Assembly: GCA_015179045.1 (NCBI GenBank)
Contig: WHUZ01000065.1
Span: forward strand, 124,001-188,000
DNA: 64,000 nucleotides
Source of the DNA: Kalaharituber pfeilii
Taxonomy: Eukaryota; Ascomycota; Pezizomycetes; Pezizales; Pezizaceae
Direction: 5' to 3'
A model generated the notes under the pieces. It had not been told where the DNA came from, ran no database searches, and was given only the letters and a program-made list of their open reading frames with translations. Made by a program: the position numbers and the translations under genes. This document shows, piece after piece, positions 1-9,510 of this stretch. The first letter of the stretch is position 1. Each line of letters opens with the position of its first letter.

Positions 1-473
1 TCCGCTGAACCCATCCGCAAATGTGATGCTGCTACACACAACGAAAGTCAAGTACTTGAGTCTTTTAGCCAGTCATATCAGGCACTCACAGTAAGCTCCT
101 CGTTCACACCTTGATGGCATCTATATATAATAACAAATTAATTTGCTGTTTACAGCATGATGCACCTCAGCTGGCATTGGAGAATGTTGAGCATCGCAAG
201 TGCTCTGATGAGCTCATTCAAGACCCACAGTCTCACTCCACGGCCTCTCAACCTTACCATCGAGATCCCATCCACCCTCTGCAACAATCATGCCTACCAG
301 AGAACCCTCACAACTGCTCAAGGTGTACGTGCAATACACTCACTAGAAGAGGAGGAGCAACAGCCTTACAACTCCTTCCCATCGAGAGGTTCCTACAGCT
401 GGATGAAACCGACTGCGCTACCGTCTATGACTTGCTCATAACAAAGGCCTTGCTCTTCAGTAGGAGCACATAA
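1..473 (+). CDS. Small MGC-family protein, copy 1 (5' end outside window)
   Basis: Two exons: 1-90 (the window starts inside the gene) and 156-473, joined by a 65-bp GTAAGC...TACAG intron that leaves phase 0. The same layout occurs at 20820-21323, where the gene is complete. Shared features with that copy are an AEP..R.C motif before the intron, HxxPQ right after it, and a conserved end with ERFL and VYDLL-TKALLF. I do not recognise the family and assign no function. The complete copy starts MGCQS, a candidate N-myristoylation/palmitoylation signal, but that part of copy 1 is off the window. The reading frame is open to the TAA at 471-473. Confidence 0.7.
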
Positions 474-1565
474 CATTCATTATTCGAATCAGAAAGGGAT
501 GATATTTGTATTCTATTGTATCCTCTCTTGAGAACATCAACCAGCTAACAAAATCTATATTAGGCACCCGCTTATGATTACGATAACCTTTGAACAAGTG
601 CCCATGTGAATCAATTTGCTGTTATGAAACTGAGATCCTTGATCGATTCTGTTGGTTGGGTTGAAACAGGTTGGGTTGAAACAAGCATGATAACGGGAGA
701 CGGCTTCGGGATTTTTGCCGGTTCGATTACTTAATTTTGGAACCTGTTTCTAAAGCTGTTGCAATATAGTAGTGTTCTAGGCCACGCATTTTGAATGTGT
801 CGGTTCTGTTAGGCCTGATGAATGGAGCCACTCGACTTAGATCGAGTGGTCTGAGCCATTCGGTGATGGAAATTCTTTTTTGTAATTTTCTTCACTTGTA
901 GACCGAGTGGCTTGGAAAATCCGAATTTCCGGGCCACTCGTTTCCAAGGTTTGCGGGAAGGAGCTTTAAAGCATGAATAAGGCTTGAATTTAACTGTTCG
1001 TCTGAAGATGCCATGAAGTATGACTGTGTGCACCTTTCATGTCTGCAATGTCTCGAGACTCGCCAGGTGATCCTTTCGAATTGCTAGCGGATATGTGCCC
1101 CCCCCCTCCCCGCCCCAAAAAAAAAAAAATAAATTGCTAGGGGAAGAGGGCCGCAAGTCTGTAATTGTAGGACATGACAATGTTATTGAAATTCATGTGC
1201 AAATGGCTCTTAAGCGCCACCAGTCCATATAACTTCACTGATCACCTCTCTTCATGTGGAATGACAGACCCTGGCAAGACACCAACGAGCCGTGGACTCG
1301 GTGTCCTGAGCTGGCCTGAGCCATTGTTCAACTGCTCTGGTCAGTTCTTACTGGCTTCCGAGCATCTGGAAGGAGTAGTCCGGAGAGGCGCAGCGTTGCA
1401 GTTTTAATAGTGCCTTCCCTCAGGTATAATAGAAGAGGTTGGAATTTTCCAGTCGTGTGGTACTGCTTATACATTCTGTGTTTAAACCGAATTTTAGTAG
1501 GCCCTGGTAAATACATGTGACCGATTCCTTCAGTCACTATCATTGGGGGCTTGATGTGTCTTGTG
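474..1565. other. No gene recognised; 3' flank of copy 1
   Basis: The first ~120 bp align with the 3' flanks of the other two family copies, including a CTAAC...TATTAG intron end. The matching donor reads GGATGA instead of GTATGA. A perfect 8-bp hairpin (CCACTCGA/TCGAGTGG) lies at 828-849. Nothing else is recognised. Confidence 0.5.
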
Positions 1566-1895
1566 AGCCTCCATGGACCGCCTAAATACAGTCAGAGGAT
1601 ATGTTGTACAAACATATAGCATGGGGAGGAGGCAGGAGTCCGGCGTTGGCCAAAGTGCAACGAGCACAGGAAAGGAACACACTGGGGTTAAACGATAGAC
1701 CGCTACAGAGATTGGATGGCTTGGTGCGCACCTTAGGAGGCCTGGTGGGAGGAAAAGTTTGAGGGCCTGGAGACTCAAATTCGGCAACGCAGACAGCCCA
1801 GAATGCCAGGTGGTGTGGGATGGAAGAGGAGACAGGGACGCACATTTGGAACAGGTGCGTGGTGTGGAGAAGGTAGCCATAAGGTTGCAGGCGAT

Positions 1896-2123
1896 TTTTT
1901 TTTTTTTTTAATATATCATTACTCGCGTGCCGCTTGGTAGGCTATGGCGAGATTTTATTAGGTACATGTAAACGGAGAGTGTTAATAACTCGGGAAGGAA
2001 ACAAAAGTGTAAGGGAAAATGAAATTCCTGTCTCTATTCTCGACCTGCCCATTCCAGTAGCTCCATCAATGTGTCTCTGTCTCTGTTCTTGGGGGGTTTT
2101 CTCAGGTCCGTCTCTCCCCCCGG
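1896..2123 (-). mobile_element. 5'-truncated LINE insertion, 228 bp, 13-bp TSD
   Basis: A 13-bp direct repeat, GGTTGCAGGCGAT, flanks the insert (1883-1895 and 2124-2136). Read on the minus strand, the insert encodes the last residues of a LINE ORF2 (KPPKNRDRDTLMELLEWAG, then stop). This matches EPPKNKDKDPLAHILDWAEN at 26.3 kb. A 3' UTR, the family A tail hairpin and a poly(A) run follow, with the A tail at the 1896 side. This is a classic target-primed insertion. Confidence 0.85.
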
Positions 2124-2151
2124 GGTTGCAGGCGATAAGCATGCCCCCGGC

Positions 2152-2465
2152 TAGTGAGCGGCACGAGCCGAGCCAGCTCGAGCTCAAACGAGCCAAGATC
2201 ATGCTTGTGTTTTTCTTGACCGCTCGCTAAAATGCTTAGCCAGTGCAAGGTTTCATGAACTGTAAATACCTAATATAGTAATAATTAGAGACTTGGAGCT
2301 CATTCTGACCTACCAACAACTTCGAAATGCACAATTTAGCTGATAGTAGTGAGAAAGATGAAAATTTAGCTTAGTTTAGTTTAGTTTGTCAATATTATGT
2401 ATATAATCAATCCAGGCTCGAGCTCACCCTCCAGCTCGGCTCGAGCTAGCTCGTGCCGCTCACAA
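2152..2465. mobile_element. hAT-type MITE, 314 bp, 8-bp TSD
   Basis: The flanking direct repeat is CCCCCGGC (2144-2151 and 2466-2473). The terminal inverted repeats are TAGTGAGCGGCACGAGC on the left and TTGTGAGCGGCACGAGC (reverse complement) on the right. Further GAGCTCGAGC-type subterminal repeats follow. An 8-bp TSD with TIRs starting TAGTG/TTGTG fits non-autonomous hAT elements. The centre is AT-rich and contains a TTAGT microrepeat. There is no coding capacity. Confidence 0.8.
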
Positions 2466-3357
2466 CCCCCGGCGGACAACGAGGGCGAAGAGGGCCCACT
2501 GGCTGACCTGTTCAGGTCAATAGAGAGATTACGGGGCCCAGAGATTTTGGGACAAGTCTGAATTGGGTTTTATTTTCTTAATTGTTGTTCTGGCCTACCG
2601 ACGAACATTGCGGCTCGCGAACCGGCCAATTCGTCGGTGGGCTGGCTGATTCGCGAATGGGCCAGCCCACCGACGAACACTGGTTTAGTACAAGTACCAC
2701 TAGGTACCTCTACGTACTACCAGTGATTGAGTATAGAGAAACATTCTGCTACCAGCGTTAATTGATAAGCCAGTTACTGTGTGCTAGCACAGCCCTATTG
2801 CCACTGACAAGTTGCCACCTACAAGTTGCCACTTGAAAGTTGCTGTCGGTGATAAGTTGCTACTTCTTACCCACATACTAGAAGATAATACAGACAGTTT
2901 AATTAATAATTCACTACGCTTCTAGACTGCTATAGTTAAGAATACCAATTTGTAATCATAACTTAATTATTGTTAACCGAAACACTAGAAGAAAATTACT
3001 AAATATGCTTATAGTATTCTTCTTACTGTAAGCGAAATTTTGGAGTGTTATCTTCATAGGCAGAGATTTCCGGAATCCTCCGCCATTCTGGTATTATATT
3101 GTGGTAGTAACAGGGATTGCGTTGATGCCAAGAATGAAAAGTTTGGTGGTTGTATTACCAGAAACAGTAGATAATAAGAGCCCTGCAAGTGCCAAGTACC
3201 CACTTTAAGCAACCTCATCATGATAAAACTTGTCAAGACAAAATTTCATGTTCTTCTCTTCGTTGTACATGCATATGTCAAAAGGTTAAATGTTCTTATT
3301 CTTGTAATAAAACCAATGCTGGTCAATGTACTAACCAGGAGAATGAGAGTGAACATA

Positions 3358-3735
3358 GTTAGGGAAGGTCCGGAAATGGTTGGAGTCCGGGAATGATAGG
3401 CTAGGCAAGACCGTGGGGATAAGGTGGCTGAGACGAAAGAACGTGCTACTGGAAGAAGGAAAAATGACCAGCTCGGTCGTAGTGTACTTGGAGGCAGCGA
3501 CGGGCGTAGACAGAGTTAGGTTAGGTGGGAAATGGTTGAGGACTACTCAATACGAGCCGGACAGACGGAGGAAATAGGCTGTATTGACCAGTGTGTACAT
3601 TCTACCCGCACTATGTATGAGTATTGCGGGCACCACATGTATTTAGTGACGGTTAATTTTCTTTCTTTAATAAATACCTCGCCATAGCCCATAGGGCGGC
3701 ATGCGAGTAATGATATAAAAAAAAAAAAAAAAGTA
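3358..3735 (+). mobile_element. LINE ORF1 3' fragment with family A tail
   Basis: The reading frame 3380-3577 encodes GIRWLRRKNVLLEEGK and SSVVVYLE and then LGGKWL. It is closely related to the C-terminus of the ORF1 at 7780-8790 (GIRWLRKKTILLEEGK). A short 3' UTR, the hairpin tail and an A run (to about 3733) follow. The 5' part is missing. I could not see a clean target duplication. Confidence 0.7.
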
Positions 3736-3914
3736 CTATTGTCTGTACATAGATGCAGAGGTGGCATTGCTAGTTCGTTATGAGAGGGTGTCGGCTTTAC
3801 TATTAAGCTTTTGGGGAGTGTAGTTAAACTGCATAGGGGGATAGGAGACTGTGGAAATTGCTTAGCTGGCTGTATGATAGATCACTATTACATTAAATCA
3901 TAGGCGAGTATATA

Positions 3915-4102
3915 GGGGGGGGAGAGAAGGTTGGCGGAGGTGATGGACTGGGCGGCGGAGTAACCGGTCATATTTTCACTTTATCTCCTTATCTGTTACT
4001 TATTTTTCCGTTGATTATCATTCATGTATCTAAACCCTCGCCATAGCCTGCAAGGCGGCATGCGAGTAATGATATAAAAAATAAAAAAAAAAAAAAAAAT
4101 AA
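3915..4102 (+). mobile_element. 5'-truncated LINE insertion, 188 bp, 11-bp TSD
   Basis: GCGAGTATATA flanks the insert (3904-3914 and 4103-4113). The homologous transposon at 43.75 kb has this site uninterrupted. The insert begins inside ORF2 (LAEVMDWAAE, then stop), followed by the 3' UTR, the family A hairpin tail and poly(A). Confidence 0.8.
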
Positions 4103-4321
4103 GCGAGTATATATATTACATATAGGTACATTGAGGTACATTCATGTTCGCCGCTGGGCCAGGTGTTCGTGGCTGGGCTGGCCCCGTGAAAAACACCACA
4201 TGTTTTTCACGGGGCCGGCCGGTTCACGAATCGGCTGGCCGGTTCGCGAACCGGAAAATGTTCGTCCGTGGGCCAGAACATTGTTAATGTCCCTTTTTTC
4301 TTTCTTTTATCTCTCATGTAT

Positions 4322-4428
4322 TTTTCCTCGTCACAGCCCGTAGGGCCGCATACGAGTACCTCGCCATAGCCCATAGGGCGGCACGCGAGTAATGATATTA
4401 CAAAAAAAAAAAAAAAAAAAAAAAAACT
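4322..4428 (+). repeat. Tandem double family A retroposon tail
   Basis: Two tail hairpins follow each other directly: CAGCCCGTAGGGCCGCATAC, then CATAGCCCATAGGGCGGCAC. Only the second is followed by GTAATGATATT and poly(A). The first head lacks its own A run. No target duplication is evident. Confidence 0.6.
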
Positions 4429-4456
4429 GCTTACTTTCTTCATCTCCTATGTGGCT

Positions 4457-4515
4457 TTTATTTTTTTTTTTTAATATCATTGATCGCATGCCGCCCTAAG
4501 GGCTATGGCGATTTA
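4457..4515 (-). repeat. Family A retroposon tail, inverted
   Basis: A T-run, then AATATCATTGATCGCATGCC, then GCCCTAAGGGCTATGGCGAT. This is the minus-strand form of the dispersed tail. No clear target duplication is seen. Confidence 0.6.
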
Positions 4516-5399
4516 GTGTAAGCAGTTAGGTAACCCACACCACTGGCACTCATAACAGCAAAGCAACGCTAGACAACCGACAAAAGTTCCTCATACACGT
4601 GGCCGACAGAAAGCACTGGAACGCATAGAGGCTACCAGGCTAGGTAGAGAGCAGGTGTTCTCGAGTCCAGACTGCAATGAGTTCAAGATGACTTTTGTGA
4701 TTGAAAGACACCTCAGGTCCATTCCTTTCGGATTCTTTCCTACAAAAAGAGGATACTGTAATCAGTTTGCACCCACTTGACCGGAGTTTGTATGTAGCTG
4801 CAGAGTCACAAGCTAGCTTGGGATGTCAAACGAGGTTCCTGCCGGTGTATTTAACTAGGTCTGCTGCTTATGCTGGCCGCGACCATGTTACGAAGGACTC
4901 ACGCAGTTTTTGACGTTTCAATTGAACGGGTTTTAGTAAACACAATCACAGGCGGAAAGACCGTGCATCGAACGCACACTGGGGTTCACTCGAAAATGAA
5001 CTCCCGCGCACAACAATCCCAGCAGTTAGGACTTAGAGCCACAGCGGAAAGCGCAAGAAGGTGTGGCAGTTCTGTTTTGTGAATTCAACATGTGAGTTAT
5101 ATGAGTTGTCAAATATACTTGTTCATGAGAAGATCCACATACTGCTTCCAATGGTACCAAAATGGTGTGATGCAAAAGCTGGGGGGCAACAAGACTAGGC
5201 ATGCGGCTCATTGCGAATTTATAGCATGCCATACCGGTATACCGTTGTGCGAGTATTTTAAGAAAAAAAAAAAATTAAATGAACCGGAAGCAGAAGCTGA
5301 GAATGGATTACAGCATATGTCTCAAACTGTCAGCTAATGATTTGTTGGAGGACTAGGGAATTAGGTGGCAAGGTTCCGAACTATAACTGCACCCACTTT
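4516..5399. other. No gene recognised
   Basis: Only short unrelated reading frames are present. I see no homology to other parts of the window, no splice-supported gene and no repeat ends. Confidence 0.4.
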
Positions 5400-5404
5400 A
5401 ATCC

Positions 5405-6781
5405 TGTTAGAAACCATGAGCCGAACACACGCGAAACAGTCCGAGCGAAACAGTCCGAGCGAAACAGTCCGAGCGAAACAGTCCGAGTGTGTAAAACATC
5501 CGAACATCCGCGATGGCCTAAGCACTCCGAACATCCGCAATGGCCTAAGCACTCCGAACATCCACAATGGCCTAAGCACTCCGAACATCCGCGATGGCCC
5601 AAACACTCCGGACTGAGTATTCCATATTAGGCAGTCCAAATACGTCTGTTAATACTGCTGACACCATAGTTTATATAAGTCTGGCTCTTTGTACGGGGGA
5701 GAGATGTGAGCAAGCGACATCCAGTTCTCACTATATGGTGTTCAGCTATGATGCTAACTAACAGATGTAATCATCAGTAACTAATCGGAGCTGATAGCTC
5801 TCATTGACCTCTTGTTATAAAAATTCAATATCAGTATAGAGTTGTTCTTACTACAATTGCTGCAATATAAGCTTATCATGGTAGAAATTAATCTGCTCTT
5901 TTAGTTCTTATATGTGGGTTAGTAGGTTGTAGTTATCAGCAATTATCAGGTATATAATTAATATAATCAGGAGTAGGATGTAGAGCATAGGGATGAAATA
6001 GAAGTTGAGTAGTGTAATGTTACTGTCAGATACTTCAATGTTGCTAAGTGGTAGTGGTTCAGTACGAATGTTATAGCTAAAGGCAAGTGACACAGAAGAG
6101 CGAGCAAAAAGTAACTAATAGACTTAGAGTTTGAGTAAAACTTAAGACACCGCTAGTGTCTTAATTCTTTATTACTAACAGTAGAAGCTGGGGCTTATAT
6201 ATTAAGTGCTCGTCATACATGACTTGTCAACAATTTAATAATATAACTATAATGTGATAACACTATCTCGTAAAATAGATAAGTAAATATAGAAACACTA
6301 ATGTAATAGAAACATATAATAATACAAATTCCCTATTCAATACCAATAAGCAAGCAAAGCGTCATCTATATTGCAACTGTGCATTATTATTAAAGGTATT
6401 ATAAGTAATGCCAGTTGCTTCATAAGTACTATGTATGTATTAGTACAGTATACATATAAGAACCGATACATACATCTGTAAGATAACTGCTGAACAACTA
6501 AAGTGTACAGTGGCTTGCCTAGTATTGATTAGATATATCTTAACAAGTCTTATAATGATATGGTAGTAGTACCTTATCTGATATTCAGTAGGTCTTTACC
6601 TTTAGCTGTAACAACTTACCTCTTAACTCTAAGAACTTAGGATAGCAATTTGAATAGAGTATGCAACTTCGTGTTATAGAGTTTTTGTATATATATGGGC
6701 TCTGGAAGCCCCGTTCTTGATTGATCATTAGAATTGAATACACACGTCTCTGAGCCTATTCCTCTGTACTCTTTTTCCACA
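5405..6781 (+). repeat. Copia 5' LTR, interrupted
   Basis: The LTR parts are 5405-5645 and about 6656-6781. The first part holds four copies of a GAAACAGTCCGAGC-type repeat (three in the 3' LTR) and four copies of a ~27-bp CACTCCGAACATCCG repeat. The second part holds the TATA-like GTATATATATGG and the CCACA end. In place of the ~25 bp found at this point in the 3' LTR there is unrelated AT-rich DNA (5646-6655). Confidence 0.85.
5646..6655. other. Foreign AT-rich insert within the 5' LTR
   Basis: About 1 kb lies between LTR segments that are nearly contiguous in the 3' LTR. It starts GTCTGTTAATACTGC, has a TTTATATAAG TATA-like motif near 5670, and contains no long reading frame. It may be a solo LTR or another element remnant. 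I see no target duplication, and about 25 bp of LTR is missing at the junction. Confidence 0.5.
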
Positions 6782-6795
6782 GGTTATGAGCCCGG
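6782..6795 (+). promoter_or_regulatory. Copia primer binding site
   Basis: GGTTATGAGCCC follows the LTR end directly. It is the reverse complement of GGGCUCAUAACC, the anticodon stem-loop of initiator tRNA-Met. Priming by the 5' half of initiator tRNA cut in the anticodon loop is the mechanism described for Drosophila copia. The match is seen; the mechanism is inferred. Confidence 0.7.
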
Positions 6796-7612
6796 ACTGT
6801 GCAATATAGTCCACCGCATTTAAGTCGCACTTTTTCCACACACTTGCACTCCTTGCTCGCACTCCTCACTTGTGCTCCTCGCTCACATTCCTCGCTTGCA
6901 CTCCTCGCTCGTGCTCCTCGCTTCTCGAATCCCTCGAGCTCACCTGCTCTCCACGTCTACTACTGCAAACATCAAATCATCCTACAATGTCTGGATCCAC
7001 CTCCACCACTGCTGATGTCTTTCGCCATAAACATGGACAAGCTCCCATGCTTACAACCTCAAACTACCAACAATGGAGCGTGGCCATGAAGTTCATTCTC
7101 AAGGCCTGCAATCTCTGGGAAATCGTCAATGGCACTGAGCATGCCCCAGAACAAACTGCCTTAGCCCCCCGAGCATGACGAGCATCAAGCAGTGCCGGAC
7201 CATCCACCTCAGGCCCCAATACAAACTCAGAAGCTCTAGCTAAGTTTACCAAACGCTCTAATCAAGCTGCTTCCATTATTTTCGGCTCTCTGACACTATC
7301 TGCTCAAGCTTATCTTGGAAATGCAGATGAGCCTACTGAGATGTGGAAGGCCCTCAAGCAAAGACTTGACACAGTTGCAAACCGCTCTGGTATTAACGCA
7401 ATTCAGATGGCCTTTGGAAACGATAAAATGGGTGAACATGAGAAAGTATCTGCATGGATTAGCAGACTCATAGGTTACCAAAATGCGTTGACCCACACTG
7501 ATGACCCTATTACTGACAGAGGAATGGTCAATCACATCCTCCGCCATCTCTCACCAAAATTTTCAGGCATACGTCGTGTAATAGCAGAGAAACCAATTCC
7601 AGAACAGACTAT

Positions 7613-8944
7613 TTTTTTTTTTTTTTTTTTTTTTATTTCATTACTCGCGTGCCGCCCTATGGGCTATGGCGAGGTATATATAAACTAAAGAAAAGAAACT
7701 AAATCACTAAATACATGTGTTTCCCGCGTGTCCTTCGTGATGCGGGTAGTTTCCACCCAGAGCCGTGTCTAGGACCTGTCTACTTCCTTCCCCTGTTTGT
7801 CTCATACACGTCTGCCTTCAACCACCTTCCTCCGAGTTTGACTTTCCCGATGTCCTTTGGTGTCTCCAGGTAAGCTACCACGGAACTCGTCTGCTTGCCT
7901 TCCTCGAGTAGGATTGTCTTTTTGCGTAGCCACCTTATCCCTGTGATCTTGCCTATATCGTTGGAAGCCTCCAACCATCTTTGGACGTTCCCCAAGTCTT
8001 TCCTCAGGGCTATTCCGTGTACGACTATGCCTTGCCTCGCAGTGGGGCAGTTCGGGGGCTGGGGTCTGGTTTTGCGTGGGATAGGGGCCGGGGTGGCGGC
8101 GGGTGTCGTTGGTTCGGGTTCGGGGGTTGTGGTGGGGGATGGTGTCGTGGGGGAGGCTCCCGAGGGAGCCGCCGGTTCATCGACCGCAGGAGAGGAGGCA
8201 ATCTTCTTGGCTTCCTTCTTGTTCAGCTGTCTTTTTATCTGGTAGGGGGTTGTCTGTGACGGCTGTTTGCCCTTCCTCTTCCTCGCTGACGATGTCGAAG
8301 TCTTGGGTGCTACCCCATCGGAAACGTGTTCCTCCGAGAGTAGCACGTAGTAGTTGAAGCTGCGGGCTTCTGGTGTTGCTTCCTCCGGCGCCGTGTCTAC
8401 ACACGTGATCTGACCGAGACCCAGCGTCTGTGGCGGTGGTGGAGGCGGTGGTGGCGGTGGGGGTGGTGGCCGTGTCGGCGGAGTGTCAATCGTGGTGATG
8501 GGGCTGAGCCCCAGTGTCTGTGGCGGCGGTACCGGCTGTAATCCTATGGGGAGTTGGCCTGGTCGCAGCGCTGTGATCCCTTCCGGCAGCGGGATCGCAT
8601 TGTCTTCGAACTGGAAAATCAGTTTTGCCCCGTTTGGCGGGGTTTCACTGACTTCCATCTCTTCCTTCCATATACAAACCATTATGTCGTACCATGCCTT
8701 CTTCAGTATCAGGCGGACGGGGACATCGTCGGGGGCGGGGTCTGGCTTGGGGGCCGCGGCGGGTCTCTTGTTTTTTCTGTCTTTTGGCATTTCTATTGGC
8801 TGTTTGGTGTCTTATGGTCGGATGCTATTGGGTCTTGGCACCGCGGTGGTGTGGGTGATGTGCTGGCAACGAAGGTGGTGAGCTGAGGGATTCTCGAAAT
8901 TTCACCCCTGGGGGGAAATTTGTTGTATCCGGTATTTGAGAATG
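7613..8944 (-). mobile_element. ORF1-only LINE derivative (family A tail), 13-bp TSD
   Basis: The insert is flanked by CAGAACAGACTAT at 7600-7612 and 8945-8957, and it splits copia gag. On the minus strand it has a 5' UTR with a CCCC...GGGG hairpin near 8900-8915, one ORF (8790-7780), a ~100-bp 3' UTR, the family A hairpin tail and poly(A) at 7613-7632. It has no endonuclease or reverse transcriptase. The 5' UTR hairpin recurs in the unrelated-length element at 60888-62370, so the 5' end looks genuine and not truncated. Confidence 0.9.
7780..8790 (-). CDS. LINE ORF1-like RNA-binding protein
   Basis: 336 aa. A basic N-terminus (PKDRKNKRPAAAPKP) is followed by a proline run of 13 near residue 115, a basic KRKGKQ segment and a PT/EP-rich linker. 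The C-terminal domain (~100 aa) reads VVHGIALRKDLGNVQRWL, then GIRWLRKKTILLEEGK and SSVVAYLE and LGGRWL. The same layout is seen in the ORF1 at 61124-62128. By family knowledge this is the nucleic-acid binding chaperone of Tad/I-like LINEs. The frame is intact, which suggests recent or selected activity. It lies antisense inside copia gag. Confidence 0.8.
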   Translation of the reverse strand: MPKDRKNKRPAAAPKPDPAPDDVPVRLILKKAWYDIMVCIWKEEMEVSETPPNGAKLIFQFEDNAIPLPEGITALRPGQLPIGLQPVPPPQTLGLSPITTIDTPPTRPPPPPPPPPPPPPQTLGLGQITCVDTAPEEATPEARSFNYYVLLSEEHVSDGVAPKTSTSSARKRKGKQPSQTTPYQIKRQLNKKEAKKIASSPAVDEPAAPSGASPTTPSPTTTPEPEPTTPAATPAPIPRKTRPQPPNCPTARQGIVVHGIALRKDLGNVQRWLEASNDIGKITGIRWLRKKTILLEEGKQTSSVVAYLETPKDIGKVKLGGRWLKADVYETNRGRK

Positions 8945-9510
8945 CAGAACAGACTATCAACTATGTCCTCAGTACCCTTGTTGACTATGAAACTCAGCTC
9001 GAACCAATAACCACTACTACCGCCGGAGCACTGGCAACGAATAGCCGTGGAGGAGGCCGTGGCTACAGATCAGGACGTGGCGGCCGTGGCGGATATAGAG
9101 TCAACAAGAGAGATACCCAGTCTAAGCGAATTGCAGGAGTATGTTGGTACTGCACAAAAGAAGGACACAAAGCAGAGGATTGCAGATTACAGAAGAAGGC
9201 AATTGAGCTCAAGAACAAAAGAGAGAAACTGAGCCCCGCATCCAATACAGATGATTCCAACAAATCGAGTGCTAACCTGACAAGGATGTATATTGCCAAA
9301 GCCTCTGCAACTAGAGCTACCCTCACCAATTGTCAACGAAGAACCTGGTACATTGACTCTGGAGCCAGTGACCACATGTGCTCCACTCTGTCAGACTTCA
9401 CAAGCCACAAGACACTTGCAAAGCCACGTAAGGTACTACTGGGAGACAACTACACAATTTTCGCTACAGCAATAGGAACCATGACTATTCAGGTAATGAA
9501 CGGTGCATGA

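Larger units (their letters stand above)
1600..2557 (+). pseudogene. Degenerate LINE ORF2 3' fragment (outermost of a nest)
   Basis: The conceptual translation near 1790-1830 contains NADSPEC, matching the cysteine-rich region after the RNase H domain of the better preserved LINE piece at 26.1-26.3 kb (KVDSPECRWCGEEE). The reading resumes at 2474 as DNEGEEGPLADLFRSIE and ends at a TGA near 2555. That resembles the C-terminus of fungal Tad-like LINE ORF2. Two younger elements (1896-2123 and 2152-2465) split this fragment. Several frame slips make it clearly dead. Confidence 0.5.
2587..4279. mobile_element. TIR DNA transposon copy 1, 6-bp TSD ATTGTT
   Basis: The ends are GTTCTGGCC...GGCCAGAAC with imperfect inverted repeats of about 45 bp rich in TTCGCGAA-like palindromes. 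The TSD is ATTGTT at 2581-2586 and 4280-4285. The interior aligns with the element at 43114-43914. The shared region includes a stretch reading VTGIALMPRM and, near 3248-3350, a Cys-rich tail (CSSLRCTCICQKVKC, then SC and QC), which looks like the C-terminus of a transposase. Two LINE fragments are nested inside. The superfamily is uncertain; 6-bp TSDs are known for IS3EU- and Dada-like elements. This copy is degenerate. Confidence 0.75.
6987..9510 (+). pseudogene. gag: Copia gag and protease region, interrupted
   Basis: The start is the ATG at 6987 (MSGST), the first ATG in this frame after the primer site. Gag core motifs follow (YQQWSVAMKFIL, LWEIVNGTE, MWKALKQRL). The frame hits TGA at 7176-7178, then continues to the nested insertion at 7613. 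After it come a GR-rich stretch, the CCHC knuckle CWYCTKEGHKAEDC and the protease active site WYIDSGASDHMC. A second TGA lies at 9508-9510. Both stops are one C-to-T transition from CGA, and the reading continues in frame beyond each. Gag packages the RNA, and protease cuts the polyprotein. Confidence 0.9.

Noticed and set aside
809..1033. 74-aa minus-strand frame
   Set aside because: It spans a repeated CCACTCG motif and hairpin, with no homologue in the window and no splice context.
5425..5625. Regularly spaced short repeats resembling a CRISPR array
   Set aside because: They lie inside an LTR, occur again in the other LTR, have no unique spacers, and the genome is eukaryotic.
8483..8886. 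Plus-strand frames of 110-132 aa
   Set aside because: They are antisense shadows of the intact ORF1 at 7780-8790 created by its GC-rich, proline-coding composition.
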